This document shows positions 40,740 through 54,500 of a stretch of 64,000 nt of DNA, one piece after another. How positions within the stretch are numbered: the first letter of the stretch is position 1; every line of letters starts with the position of its first letter. The stretch is from contig NZ_NESS01000002.1 in the NCBI RefSeq assembly GCF_002128425.1, forward strand, positions 472,660 to 536,659. The letters run 5' to 3'. The position numbers and the translations under genes are program-made. The stretch is from Gottfriedia acidiceleris (GTDB taxonomy: Bacteria; Bacillota; Bacilli; Bacillales; Bacillaceae_G). The notes beneath the pieces are model-generated. The model did no database searches. It was not told the origin of the DNA and saw nothing but the letters and a program-made list of their open reading frames with translations.

Positions 40740-41392
40740 AACCCATGGTCTCCTTTTTCTAGATGTATTATTTTATCAAGATACGATTCTACATCTGCTT
40801 GTTCATGAGTAACCATGATAACTGTTAAGTGATGCTCTCTTACTTGATGATGTAAAAATTCATAAAAACTTACTCGTGACTCTTTATCCATTCCTGTAGT
40901 CGGTTCATCTAAAACTAAAAGATCTGGATTAGATGCTAATGCACGAGCGATACAAATTTTTTGTTTTTGTCCTCCTGATAATGCTCCAATTTTCTCATGT
41001 CGATATTCCCACATTCCAACCATTTCGAGAGCATTTTGAATAACTTCGTGATCCTCCGAATTCAATTTCTGAAACCACTTTTTCTTGTTAAACCTACCAG
41101 ATCTTACAAGTTCAATGACTGTACTTGGGAACCCAATATTAAATGATGCAATTTGTTGAGGGACATATCCAATGTTTAGAGGTTCTTTTTTACCATTCAC
41201 TTTTTTTAATTCAACCTCGCCACTCCATGGAGTTAATAATCCTAATATTATTTTTAGTACAGTTGATTTTGAGGCTCCGTTTTGTCCAGTTATTCCTACA
41301 AATTGACCTTTATCAATTTCAAAACTTACATTATCTACTACAGAGGTATGATGATATCCAAAAGTAACATCCTTTACCGCGACTATTCTCAT
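40685..41392 (-). CDS. znuC: Zinc ABC transporter ATPase
   Basis: A 235-residue ABC ATPase powering zinc uptake. The signature [15 protein letters not shown], Walker [14 protein letters not shown] and H-loop VTHE are standard. The P-loop reads GQNGASKST: the usual last Gly before Lys is Ser, a substitution I have seen in Firmicutes zinc/manganese ATPases. ATG 41392 follows GAAAGGAATT; an upstream frame extension of 17 codons lacks a ribosome-binding site. The C-terminus ([10 protein letters not shown]...) runs 55 bases into znuB. Confidence 0.92.
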   Translation of the reverse strand: MRIVAVKDVTFGYHHTSVVDNVSFEIDKGQFVGITGQNGASKSTVLKIILGLLTPWSGEVELKKVNGKKEPLNIGYVPQQIASFNIGFPSTVIELVRSGRFNKKKWFQKLNSEDHEVIQNALEMVGMWEYRHEKIGALSGGQKQKICIARALASNPDLLVLDEPTTGMDKESRVSFYEFLHHQVREHHLTVIMVTHEQADVESYLDKIIHLEKGDHGLWKCLTLNSCNGHFGLAD

Positions 41393-41426
41393 CGTAAAAT
41401 TCCTTTCATTATTCTCAAAGAACGAT

Positions 41427-41457
41427 AAAAGCGTGACTAACAATTTAGCACGCTTTT
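41427..41457 (-). terminator. Attenuator-like hairpin between znuA and znuC
   Basis: AAAAGCGTG and CACGCTTTT form a 9-base stem on the minus strand, just after znuA and ending in a short T-run. It may lower expression of znuCB relative to the binding protein. Confidence 0.6.
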
Positions 41458-41470
41458 ACCGTTCTATTTA

Positions 41471-42436
41471 TTAGTTTTCTAATACTTCTTTCAGGATTTT
41501 TAAATTATTTTCCATAACAGAAAAATAATCAATTCCTTGTTTTTGTTCCTCTTCACTTAAACCTTCAAGTGTATTTAACACTTGCGTCTTTGCACCTATT
41601 TCACTCGCTAATGCTTCAGCGACTTTAGGAGATGCAACTTCTTCAAAAAAGATTGTATTAATGTTATGATCTTCAGCAAAATGTTTAAGGTCTGCTAATT
41701 TAGATGGGCTAGGCTCATTTGACGGTGATAATCCAGCTATTGGAACCTGCGTTAAACCATATTCTTTTGCTAAATAACCAAATGCAGCATGCTGTGTAAT
41801 AATTTCTTTATTCTTGATATTATTTAATGAATTTTTAAACTGCTGATCTAATTTTTTCAATTTAGCAATATAATCACTGCTATTTTTTTCATATTCTTCT
41901 TTATTTTTGGGGTCGACTTTAATTAATGCAGCGGTAATATTTTCAACCTCTTTTTGTGCCAGCACTGGACTTAGCCAAACGTGAGGATCCATTTCATGTT
42001 CGTGTTCATGCTCACTATCTTCATGTTCCTCTTCCTCCTCATGACCTTCCATAAGAGTGATCCCTTTGCTAGCTTCAACAAAAATTGATTTTTTATCGTT
42101 TAAACTTTTCTCGATATTCGGTACCCAAGTTTCCATATAAGGACTATCAAATACAAACAAATCTGCATTTTGTATATTCCCAACATCCTTTGGGGTTGGC
42201 TCCCATTCATGCGGCTCAATTGATGACGGAATCAACAGCTCTACATTCGCATTGTCCTTAGCAACATTTTTCGTAAATTCATACATTGGATAAAAAGTTG
42301 TTACGATATTGATTTTCTCCGATTTATTGGATGATTGATTTTTAGATTCATTTGAGGAAGTCACATTATTTGTTGAACAACCTGCAAATAAAAATAAAGA
42401 AGCACTAATACCTACGATCGTTTTTAGTTTTTTCAT
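41471..42436 (-). CDS. znuA: Zinc-binding lipoprotein of ABC transporter
   Basis: A cluster A-I solute-binding protein that captures extracellular zinc. The lipoprotein signal (MKKLKTIVGISASLFLFAGC, lipobox LFAGC) is followed by a Ser/Asn linker, then ZnuA motifs FYPMYEFTKNVA, PSSIEPHEWEPTP, and an acidic/His-rich loop (EHEDSEHEHEHEMDPHVWL) that is the hallmark of zinc-specific members, and QHAAFGYLAKEYG. ATG 42436 gives the best signal peptide but has no ribosome-binding site. A TTG at 42475 lies eight bases behind AAAGGTGG and would add 13 residues. Two Zur boxes lie upstream. Confidence 0.92.
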   Translation of the reverse strand: MKKLKTIVGISASLFLFAGCSTNNVTSSNESKNQSSNKSEKINIVTTFYPMYEFTKNVAKDNANVELLIPSSIEPHEWEPTPKDVGNIQNADLFVFDSPYMETWVPNIEKSLNDKKSIFVEASKGITLMEGHEEEEEHEDSEHEHEHEMDPHVWLSPVLAQKEVENITAALIKVDPKNKEEYEKNSSDYIAKLKKLDQQFKNSLNNIKNKEIITQHAAFGYLAKEYGLTQVPIAGLSPSNEPSPSKLADLKHFAEDHNINTIFFEEVASPKVAEALASEIGAKTQVLNTLEGLSEEEQKQGIDYFSVMENNLKILKEVLEN

Positions 42437-42503
42437 ATTAGATATCACAAATGGCAAAGTGTAATACTCTACCAATTTGTGCACCACCTTTCTTAGTTTG
42501 TAT

Positions 42504-42526
42504 TTAAAGCGTAACAATTACGATTT
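42504..42526. promoter_or_regulatory. Zur box 1, upstream of znuA
   Basis: A 23-bp site made of TAAAGCGTAAC, a central A and ATTACGATTTA, matching the Bacillus Zur operator pattern (AAATCGTAAT-N-ATTACGATTT). It lies 29 bases upstream of the TTG candidate start of znuA. Confidence 0.85.
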
Positions 42527-45500
42527 ACAAAGTGAAAATATAGTCCTTGCTTGTTAACTTACAAGCAAGAAACTCGAATATGTTCATTTTAAACCGAAAC
42601 CATTACGTTTTTCAAGTATTTTTTTTAAATAGTTTGTTAAAGTTTTTTAATCGAAGTAAACATATGGTTCAGCTAGTGGTTTAACAGCTTCTACGTTTTC
42701 TAATTTGATAAGTGGCAAGTAGTATTTCCCTTTTTTTACTTTCTCTATGATTCCAGTGACTTTAACCCATTGGTCATTTTTCAAACTTTTTGTTATCTCA
42801 CCTTCTGCCATGATCCCAAAAACTTGCGCATCTGCCACACAACACGTAATGGCAAAACGCGAAACATATACTTGGTTATGTTTTGTTTCTTTATCACGAT
42901 AAACAAATCCTTTATAGGTGATTTTGGCTCCAACATATTGATCTAAATTATCTTGTACATCTAAAATAACATGTCCATACATTGAATCTTCTACAACAAT
43001 TTCATTAATTTTTTCTCGGTTTTGATGTTGATTACTTTCAACCTTTTTTGCTTGTTTTTTTACAATATTCTCACTGTAAGTGATTCCTCTTTTCGCAGCA
43101 ACGCTTGAACCTATCACGTGATTTGAAAACAAATTACCAGTAACAATCGGTAAACTAATTAATATTATTAAACTAATTGAAATCGTGTTTTTATGATGAA
43201 ATCCACAAAAACAATCTGCCTCACTATCTGAAAGAATTTCGAAAAAATGAAGTAAACAAATCACTATAAAAGCGAGTAATGTAAAGTAAGTAAATTTCAA
43301 CATTTTTGGAGCAATGAAATATTGAATATCACCCGTAAGTAACAGTTTCAACAACAATAAAACCATCCCAAATAACATGACAGCTCGAATTCTATTTTGG
43401 AAAGAAGACACTTACTCACCTCCCAAAGTACAAATCCCATAAAAATGTTACCAAGTAAACTGAACTAGCTGTGACTAGTATATAAAATAAGACAAATCGT
43501 CTTTTAAAATATGCGAACATCATAAATGTATTTTTCAAATCGATCATTGCACCAAATATTAAAAAAGCAAGAATTGATTTTAGTGGAAATGTACTAGAAA
43601 ATGATGTGGCTATAAATGCATCTGACCCAGAGCATAGTGATAAGATATACCCTAGTCCCATCATCGAAATGCTTGAAAGATAGTCATGATTTGAAAGTTG
43701 TAAAAGAAAATCTCGGTTTACAAATGTTTGTAAAATACTAGCAACAAGAGCACCTATTAATAAAAACTTGCATGTAGAGAATAGTTCATCGCTTGAATGA
43801 GTCAAAACGTCTTTCCATCGATTACTTTTATTATGAGTATGGGTATGATCTGTAAAACTACTTTCTAGTAACACATTTTTTCTACCATAGAATAGAAACG
43901 TTACACATCCAATTAATAAGACAACAATAAAAGCTAATCCTAAGCGTAGGTATGCCATGTTAAGATTTGACTGAAATGCATAGAAAGTGGAAGTAAACAC
44001 AATTGGATTAATAATAGGAACACTACTTAGAAATACAACCCCAATATGTAATGACATTCCTTTTTTCAATAAGCTCCTAACAATTGGTACAATTCCACAT
44101 TCACAGATAGGTGCAACTATCCCAATTATTGCTACAGGTATGATTGCTAAAATCGCACTTTTCGGTAATGATTTTTGTATCATTTCAGGGGTAACGAACA
44201 CTTGAATTACCGAAGAAATGATAATTCCAATTAATATAAACGGGAGTGCTTCTAAAAAAAGACTAATAAAGATCGTGTTCATATTTAATACTTCTTTTGG
44301 TATATGAGAAAAATATGACGATAGATTCGTAAAATCAAATACAATGTAGAAAAATAAATAAGAAAATAAAACAAATAATATTAATACTTCCTCACTAAAT
44401 CTTCTTAACATATTCCACCACCAACAAATTCATTTTTGGGATTTCTCAACCTTTATGATTATTCATTTGCTCGTCCACCTAATTAATTCTAATTTTGTTT
44501 TTACAAAACCTTTGATTACTTTTCGCTTTACATATAAGCCGGTTATTCTATAATATGTTAATAAAGCGTAATTATTACGGTTTATTAACATATTTCTAAG
44601 GAGCTTCGGAAATGAATGAAATAAATTTTAAACGTCACCGCTCTCTCCGTTCTTCTGTCACACTTCGTGATATGGTGAGAGAAAATTCAATTGAGCTACG
44701 AAATCTTATTCAACCAATCTTTGTAGTTGAAGGAAAAAATATTAAAGAGGAAATTAAAAGTATGCCGGGTATATACCGATTTTCTTTAGATACCTTAATT
44801 GAGGAAGTTAAACTTTTAAATTCTCTAGGCATAAAATCAATTATCTTATTTGGTATTCCAAATGAAAAAGATGACTTAGCTACTTCTGCATATAACGAAG
44901 TTGGAATCGTTCAAAAAGCGATAAGAGTCGTAAAAGAACATTGTAATGAAATGGTTGTAATAGCGGATACCTGTATTTGCCACTATACTAATTCAGGGCA
45001 CTGTGGAATATTAGAGAATGGAAAAATCTTGAATGATGAAAGTTTACTTCTCCACGGAAAAGTTGCAGTATCACAAGCTGAGGCTGGAGTTGATATTGTA
45101 GCTCCATCTAGTATGATGGATGGCTATGTTACGTTTATTCGAAAATGCCTTGATGAAAACGGATATGAACATATCCCTATCATGTCGTATGGCGTAAAAT
45201 TCAGTTCGGCTTTTTATGGTCCATTTCGCGATGCTGCAGACAATGCACCTCATAACGGTGACAGAAAAACTTATCAAATGGACCCAGCGAACCGATTAGA
45301 AGCGTTGCGAGAACTAGAATCAGACATAAAAGAAGGTACAGATTTCATGATTGTTAAACCTGCTCTAGCATATCTTGATATCATTCGTGATATACGCAAC
45401 AACTGTAATCTACCAATTGTTGCCTATCATGTAAGTGGCGAATACTCATTAATTAAGGCAGCTAGTATGAATGGATGGGTAAATGAAAAAGAAATAGTTC

Positions 45501-48500
45501 TTGAATCTTTGTTAAGTATGAAACGGGCAGGTGCAAACTTAATTATCTCGTATTATGCGAAAAGTGTTGCCCAATGGTACAAAAATCAAATTTAATATGT
45601 TCTGATCAAACTTTAATCTTACCAGGCTCTTTAATTCGAAGAGCCTTTCCTATACAACCTAATTATTCAAAACTAAATATTAAAAAAACTTAAGAATAAT
45701 AAATCAGTCTTATCATAATATTTTAGTAAATTTATTTGATAGTTTATTTATATTTATTTGAATTTATAACATTAGACTGGAGGAATACATATGAAAAGAT
45801 TTTCTATTAAAACTTCGGAATGGTTTTATGAATAAGTTAGCTAGTTACTTCTGGATAAATCTTTTTCTTGTTATCCTTTTAGTAGTAATTGTTCCTACCG
45901 GAATTGTTATGTTTTTTGGAAAAACAGAAACGTTTCATATTGGGACTAGTGTTGCATCACAATTTTCCAATACTATACCGCAACTTTCTGATCCCCTAAA
46001 TGAAATAAATCTATCAAAGACTATTACTTTAGGTTGGGTGACTGGTAATAACGTACAAGTTGGAAAATACACTACCTATCAAGGATTAAATATAGTTTCG
46101 CCCGCCCTCCTAACAATTAATGAACAGTTTAATCTAAATATAAAAATGATGAATAAAAATTTATCTACAAATAATCAGATAGCTATCTGGCCACGAATTG
46201 TAATCAATAAAGATAGTAATAAAAATATCCATGCTTTTTTATCCAATGAAAAAAAGAAGAAACAAATAATAAATGCTATTCGAAATTCAACTATAAAAAA
46301 CAATTGGACTGGAGTAAACATGGACATTGAAAATGTTGGAGTTCAAGATCGTAATAATTTTTCAATGTTTATTAATCAGTTATCTCAAGCTCTACATTCA
46401 TCTAACGTACTGCTTAGTATTGATATTCCCCCTGACTTTAAAGGTTCCGGAAACAAAAATACTCCTTTTGATCATCAAGAATTAGGACTAGATTGTGATT
46501 ATGTTATCTTTATGGGCTATGATCAACATTGGTCTTCAGATCCAACTCCAGGTCCTACCACTTCACTAAACTGGCTAAAAAACAATTTACAAGAAATGAT
46601 TCATACTGGTTTACCTCCAAATAAGATAATACTAGCATTGCCTACATACACAAGAATTTGGCAACTTGATAAAAATGGAAAAGTAGTGAAAAATCCCGCA
46701 TATGCCTATTCATATGTAGAACGATTCATTCAACAAAAACATGAATCTAAAATTTGGGACCCAGTTTTAGGGGAATATACGTCTACTTTTAGTATAAATG
46801 ATACTCAGTACAAAATATGGCTACCTTCCATAAAATCTATAAATATTTATTTATCACTTATTTCTGAAATGCAATTAGGTGGTTCTGCATTTTGGAATCT
46901 CAATTTAATATCCCAAAAAGATTGGAATCAATTGTTCTAGAGATGTACTTTTTTAACTAATTTAAATATCTAGATAAGTTAAAAGATTCCTCATAGTAAA
47001 AAAATCTGTCATTTTAATGACAGATTTTTTTATCGTTTTATTTCATTAAATTCCATTTAAATGAATCAGTAAATGACTCCCAATCTTCTTCTAACTCATT
47101 ATCAGTTAATATGCATTTATCGAGATCTTCAATTATCTCTGAAACTGGTAAATCTGACCCAATAAATACTAGTTTTGAATGACGATCGCCGTATTGATGG
47201 TCCCACTCTTGTACTAGGTGCGGATTTTCTTTTAAAATTATTTTTTGTTCATTTTTAGGTAATGATGCTACCCAATATGAAACGGGCTCAATTTGTATCG
47301 ATGGGCCAGCTTGTGACATTAGTAATGCCAAATCATTTCTTGAGGCACACCAAACAATCCCTTTGGCACGTACGACTTCTTTTGGTAAGGAGTGTATGTA
47401 ATGATAAAAACGCTCTGAATGAAATGGCAAGCGATTAGAATAGACAAAGGATGATATGCCATATTCTTCAGTTTCGGGCATATGATTTTCCACTCCAAAT
47501 GATAACTCACGTATCCAACCAGCAGAGGCACTTGCTACTTCAAAATCAAATAACCCTGTACTTAATATTTCTTTTGGATCTACTTTACCGTAAGCTGTTC
47601 GAATGATATTAGCCTTTGGTTGCAACGTTTTTAAAACGTTTTCTAGCTTAATAAGTTCTTTTTCAGATACAAGATCACACTTGTTTAATATTAATACATC
47701 ACAAAATTCGATTTGATCAATTAATAAATCTGCTATTTCTCTATTATCAGATTGATCCACTGCTTCTTTTCGATCAAGTAAACTCTCTCCTGATCCAAAA
47801 TCAATCCAGAATCTATTTGCATCAACAACTGTTACCATCGTATCTAGCTGGCAGAATTTTGTTAAATCAATGCCCATTTCCTCATCAATATACGAAAAAG
47901 TTTGTGCAACTGGTATAGGTTCACTTATTCCAGTCGATTCAATGACAATATAATCAACATCTCCAGCAGTCGCAATTTTTTCAACTTCAATTAATAGATC
48001 TTCTCTTAATGTACAGCAAATACAACCATTTGATAGTTCCACCAATTTTTCTTCAGTTCTTGAGATATTTGATCCTTTTCGAACTAACTCTGCATCGATA
48101 TTTACTTCGCTCATATCATTTACGATAACAGCAACTTTTAAACCTTGACGATTATTTAATATGTGATTTAAAATAGTCGTTTTTCCCGCTCCCAAATAGC
48201 CACTTAGTACTGTTACAGGTATCTTATTCTTAATCATTAGAATTCCTCCCTAATATCCCTAATAATAATTTTTTAGCCATTCACAATACAATTTTCAAAC
48301 TCCTTCGTAAACCACCCTTTATCAAGGTTCTTTCCGATAAACACCATTTCAGTTAACCGATTTTCTGAATCCTTCCATTTCCACTCAGCTTTACCTGCAA
48401 ATAAAAAATGAACGCCTTGAAATATGACTTTCTCTTCTATTTCATCGATATTAATAATTCCTTTATAGCGATATAGATCCGCACCTTTTTTTTTCACAAC

Positions 48501-51500
48501 ATACGTCATCCACTTGTTAAAACGATCTAAATCTAATGGATTTCTTGTAGTTAAGAAAATAGAGTTTACAAGATCATTATGGTGGTGGTGATGATATGTC
48601 TCTAATAAATTGGGCTCAATTTTTAACTTTTCATCTACATGAAATGAGTTAATATTTAATAGACTTTCTATTTCCACTTCACAATTTATCGATTCGATGA
48701 ATTTAAAAGTCGGATTTAATTGATTTAATCGTATCTTTATATCAAAAATACTGGACTTATCGATTAAATCTGTTTTGTTTAGGATGATTACATCAGCAAA
48801 TGCAATCTGTTTTTGAGCCTCAATCGATTGTAAAAGTTGTTTTTCAACATGATAACCATCAACAATTGTAATAATTGAATCAACATAGAAAGAAGAAGCC
48901 AAATCTACTTCTATTAAAAAAGTTTGAGCCACTGAAACAGGGTCTGCTAAGCCAGTTGTTTCAATAATAACTTGATCAAACTCTATTTCACCATCTCTCT
49001 TTTTATCTAAGAGACTATTTAAAATACGTATGAGGTCACCTCTTACTGAACAACAAATACATCCGTTATTCATTTCAAAAATCTCTTCATCGGCATTTAA
49101 AATCAATTGATGATCTATGCCGATTTCACCAAATTCATTCACAATAACAGCGATTTTCCGGTCAATTTTTTTTGAAAGGATTCGATTTAATAATGTTGTT
49201 TTTCCCGCTCCTAAAAATCCTGTTAGTACAGTAACTGGGATGTTCACTGCTATCTTACCTCCTATTACAAAGTTAAAAGTATGATTATTTAAATTTTGCT
49301 TTTACAATTTCCAAATCAATATCATTTCCAATAAATAAAACCCTAGGCTTCATCGTTTCACTCTTATATGGTAGTTTCGATATAGATAAAATTTTTGAAG
49401 CGAGTTGAATTGAATAAAAATGTTTTTCACCTCTTAAGGAAACATAACCCTTTGCACGTACAATTCCTTTTGGTAGTTGTTGAATCCATTTCTTTAATTC
49501 TCTACTGGATAAAATGGGAAAATCATTAATTAGTAAGGAATGTATACCTTTTTGTTTTGAATGTGATCCAAGATAACGATTTCCTTCATCCAACTCGTTA
49601 AGTTCTTCTACATTAATACTAAATTGGCTATGTCTTTTTGTAAGCAACTCTTCCATTGAAATGTTTCCATAAATAGTCGTTTGGATAGGTGTACTAGGTA
49701 ATTTCAATTTATCAATACTCTCAATAACTTTCTCTAATTTATTCGCTGAAATTAAGTCAATTTTATTGATTATTATATAGTTAGCAAATTTCACTTGTTC
49801 CAATAAAATCTGCTTCACAACAGAATTAAATGAGAAAAAACTCACGTCTTCTAAGTACGATTGTGCATTGATTAAAGAAATAACGGAGTATACTTCAAAA
49901 TTACTTGCAAAAATAGGACTTCCAAAAACTGAAAGTAACTCAATTGGTGTAGCAACACCAGTACCTTCAACAATAACCAAGTCGTAAGGATTATTTACGT
50001 TCTCTTTAATATCACTTAAAGCTTTAACAAATTCGTCCTTTATTGAGCAGCAAATACATCCTTCGAGTAATTCTACTATCGGTGTTTCATTAAATAAGTG
50101 CTGATCTAAATTTACTTTTCCAATTTCGTTTAATAAAATTGCTGGTTTTATTTTATTTTCTTTACAGTATTTAATGATTTCTAGTAATACTGTTGTTTTC
50201 CCACTACCTAGAAAGCCAGATAATATATAAACCGGTAATCTTTTCATGAAAAACCTCCTAATATCAAATAAAACGAAATTATTACGATTTAATAACCATG
50301 TTTTTATAAGTCTAAAAAATATTTAAACGTTTAGACAGTTCCCTTCTATCACTCTCATTTTTGTTCAATCTTTTTCAAGAATTTATCAAAAGCTTGCCAT
50401 GGCATTAGTGCACAATTATGCCTCCCCTTCAGTTTGTGAACTCCTATTAGAGAATTCCATTCTTCTAATTCATCAGATACTTTCCCGGATTTAATCAACT
50501 CATCTGCTTCGTTTCGTAACTGATTAATTTGTTGAATGTTCCTTCCTTTAATTAATTCTGTCATCATTGAACAAGAGGCCATACTGATTGTGCATCCTTC
50601 TCCCCAAAATGCAACTTCCTTGACTAGTGAGTTTTCCAACTTAACATAAAGTGTCATAATATCACCACATGTCGGATTTTTATAGTACGTCTTTAAAACA
50701 TCCTCACCCTTTAATTCTTGAAAATTCCTCTTCCTTTTAAAATGATCAAGGATTGTTTTTTGATATAAGTTATCTAACATTTTTCACTTCACATCTTTCT
50801 ATTCATCATTTTTTCATAGAAATTGTTGCAATAGCATCGTGTATGTGAATAGATTCTTCATTTCTACAAGTTACTGTAAACTCAGATATCCAACCTACTT
50901 CATATAAATCTGCAGCTACTAGTCGAACCATATCTTCAACAAATCGAGGATTTTCATATGCCATTTCTGTAACCATCTTTTCATCGGGTCTTTTTAAAAC
51001 AGGGAACATCATTGAACTGGCGTTTGATTCAGCCGCATTCAATAATTCAACCTTCCAATCAATTGATTCATCAAAATTCTCTGACAAAATAGCAGTTATC
51101 GTCACATAACCACGCTGATTATGTGCACTATATTCGCTGATTTCTTTTGAACATGGACAAAGTGTCGTTACAACACATTCAAGTGATACTTCATGTGTAA
51201 ACCCAACTTTACGATCGTAAACTATTTTTATATTGGCACTTGAATGATTCATTCCTGTAAATTTCATTGCTGTACTTGTTCTTTCGTAGAACCAAGGGAA
51301 CTGTACTTCAATAGTCGTTTTTTGTTGTTCCAATTTATTTGAAAGCTCTACTACAAAATCTCTTAAATTGGAAAAATCTAAATTCAGACCATTTTGTCGA
51401 TAAACTTCTAATTGTTCTGTAAACCTGCTCATATTCGTACCCTTGTACTCTGAAGAAATACTACAAGATAAGGTAAAAGTAGCAATTGTAGATTGTATTT

Positions 51501-54500
51501 TCGGCTCTAATTTACTTAATAAAGTCGCAGGAATTTTAACATTTGAGACTCCTACTTGATCAATTGGAAATAAAAAATCTTTTTTCGTATTTTGTAAATC
51601 TACCATTTCACTTTTCTTAGTAGGTTTTACTTTCTCTCTTGGTTCAACAGAACCGAAAAGAATATGTCTTTCCTTTTTTGATGGTAAAGTTTTTTTCATT
51701 TTTTTCTCCTCATAAAATTGATTAATACTAAAACACTTCAAAATTAATAAATTGGTAAGATTAAAATAAGCAAATAAATAACAATTGAAGACACACTTGA
51801 TGTAACAATCTGCTTACCAATCATTTGAAATGCTAGTTTCGTTCCAAATTCTTTTTTTATAGTCCACATCGTTACTAAACATGCTGTAAACGTTGAAGCT
51901 AAATAAACTAATAGGAATAATTGTATGGTTGAAATGGAAGAAAGTAACTGACCTTCTCCTTGATAAAATAATAAAATCCCATCTTTTCTTATAATAGAAA
52001 ATATTAGCCCAATTGCTACTTCTACTGGAATTTGAAATAATTTCAAAATTGGTATTAATAATGTAGCTAAATAATTTAATACATTTAAGTATTGAAGAAT
52101 TGCTGCAATAACACATATCAATAAAAAGATGGGCATAGCTTGAAAAATAAATTGTGAAATTGTCGATTTCACTCTGAATTTTATTCCTATCAGTGTTGGC
52201 CTTTGAATAAATGTTCGTCTTGTACTTAAAGAAATAGAGCTATCTACACTTCCCCTACCTCTTTTTCGATTCCAAATTCGAGTATGAATCGCTCCCACAA
52301 CTACAAGAGTAAACAGGTAAGGTAGAAATAACCAATACTTATGGGCTGAACTAAATATCGATAAAGTTGCACCAATTTGATAACTACATGCAGAGCCAAA
52401 GGTTATAAATGAGACACACTGCTTCCTAGTACATATGCTACAACTTCTACTTTGCTGCACAGCCACAACATTACATCCAAACCCTCCTAAAATAGGAATC
52501 AAATCCTGTCCATTCAACCCAATTTTTCGCATATAGGGATCTAAAGTATCAGATATTCGATCTTTAATGCCTGTTTCATCAGCTATTGCCAAACTGCAAC
52601 CAATGAGTAATATGACTGGAAATGCCCATATAAAAGAATAAGTTCCTAAAGTTAAAATCCCGTAAGTCCCAACAAATAGCTCACGTATAAAATGATTTGT
52701 GGTTGAAAACATGTTGACAATATAATTGATGAAGTATTGATCAATTAAAGGTTGAATCATTTGTGAAAATTGATATGCTATAAATACAGGGACTGCAAAA
52801 AATAATAATAGAGCTAGTAAAGAAAAAATTGGTCCGAAAAATGGTTTATCGAACAAATTTTCTTTAGGTTCGTTCTTTTGTAGTGAAAAATTTAGCATCC
52901 TATTTATTTGATTAGATGTTATTGAATTATGATCTTTTAGTTTTTTTAATAATTCATCAACGCTAATTCCTTCTCTACTATCAATAATGATGATTGGTAA
53001 TTGGAACTTTTCAATCTCGATTACTAAATTTCCAATATCATTGCTTCTCATTTTATCTTTGAAAGTTACTGCAATTAATGCCGATTTTTGATTCTTTTCA
53101 ATAATTCTATGCAGAACTTTCATTTCTTCATGAAAGTGAGTTCCTCTGATTATAAAAACACATGCATCAGATTTCATAGCTTCATTTATGATACTTTGTT
53201 TACCCAAATCATCATTTACCCTTATCCCAGGTGTATCTACTACTGTCCAATCTTCTGTTTCAATTATTGCTTTTTCTAAATACTGAAAAGTAGAACCTTT
53301 TACATTTGTTTCTTCTCCAACGTTATAGTTGGTAAACCTAGAGAATAATGTAGTTTTTCCAACAGACTCTAGTCCAACTAATATTAATTTTTTTTTATTT
53401 AGTTTTTGGACTAACATTCGCACTCCACCTCACAACATGTCAAATCATCTAATAGCATCTGATGCTGTTTGTAGTAGTTAAATATTCTCGAATTATGTTC
53501 TAAATTAAATCGTTCAACGATCTCTTTTGCTACAATAGCAAATCTCTGTCTGAATTTATAAATAAAACAGAAAATCACTTTTTTATGTTGAACACTCGGC
53601 CCTATTAAAAATAAATTTTTTGTAATAGTAGACTCATCATAATCAGTTAACTTTGGTTTACCGTTATCCATCCATTCAAACATTTCTTGTACCTGAAGGG
53701 CACCTGATTTAAAACCTGTCGCTAAAATCGGTTGTTCACTTGACTCGATTGATGAACCATCAGATAATAAGATTTTAAAGGTTTCCCCATCTTTTAATAC
53801 TTCTATGACTTCTACTTTTTCTTTAAATTGTAATCTGTCGGTTTCTAGCGAATTAATTAATCTTTCCCAAGTAAAAGGTGATAGCGTTAAACTTGGATCA
53901 GCTATTTTCTTTTGATTCATTTCCTTTTTACTAATAACAGTAACATTTTTACCTAAATTAATTAGGTTAACTGCTGCATCTATTCCGCTTTCTTGTCCAC
54001 CAATAACCACTATTTCTTTACCTTTAATGTTATTCCAAGTACCAACCGTGCTATTATGCAGACAATGCTCAATGCCAGTAAATGCATCTAAGTTTGGAAA
54101 TTGATATTCTCCTGTTGCCCATATAACAATATCCGCATCATAATAGCCTTCATCTGTCATTAACCTAAATTGATTATTCTCCTTTTTTACATTAGTCACT
54201 TCGATATTCTCTTCAATAGGTAAATCTAGGTGATCGACTAATAAATCTAGATATAATGCATAATCCTTCCCACTTAGACGCTCCTTTTTTAGTGTATACG
54301 CAGGTGAAGTTGCTGGATAAATTGAGTTTAAATCTAACGCTCCAAAACCTTGTCCTGTAAATGAAGGTGTAATCATTCGCATCTCGGCTGGCCAATTTAA
54401 AAACGAATTTCCTACCTCCCCTTTTTCTAAGATTACAAAATCCTCTATACCCAATTTCTTTAATAGTATCCCCATACCAATTCCAGAAGGTCCAGCCCCA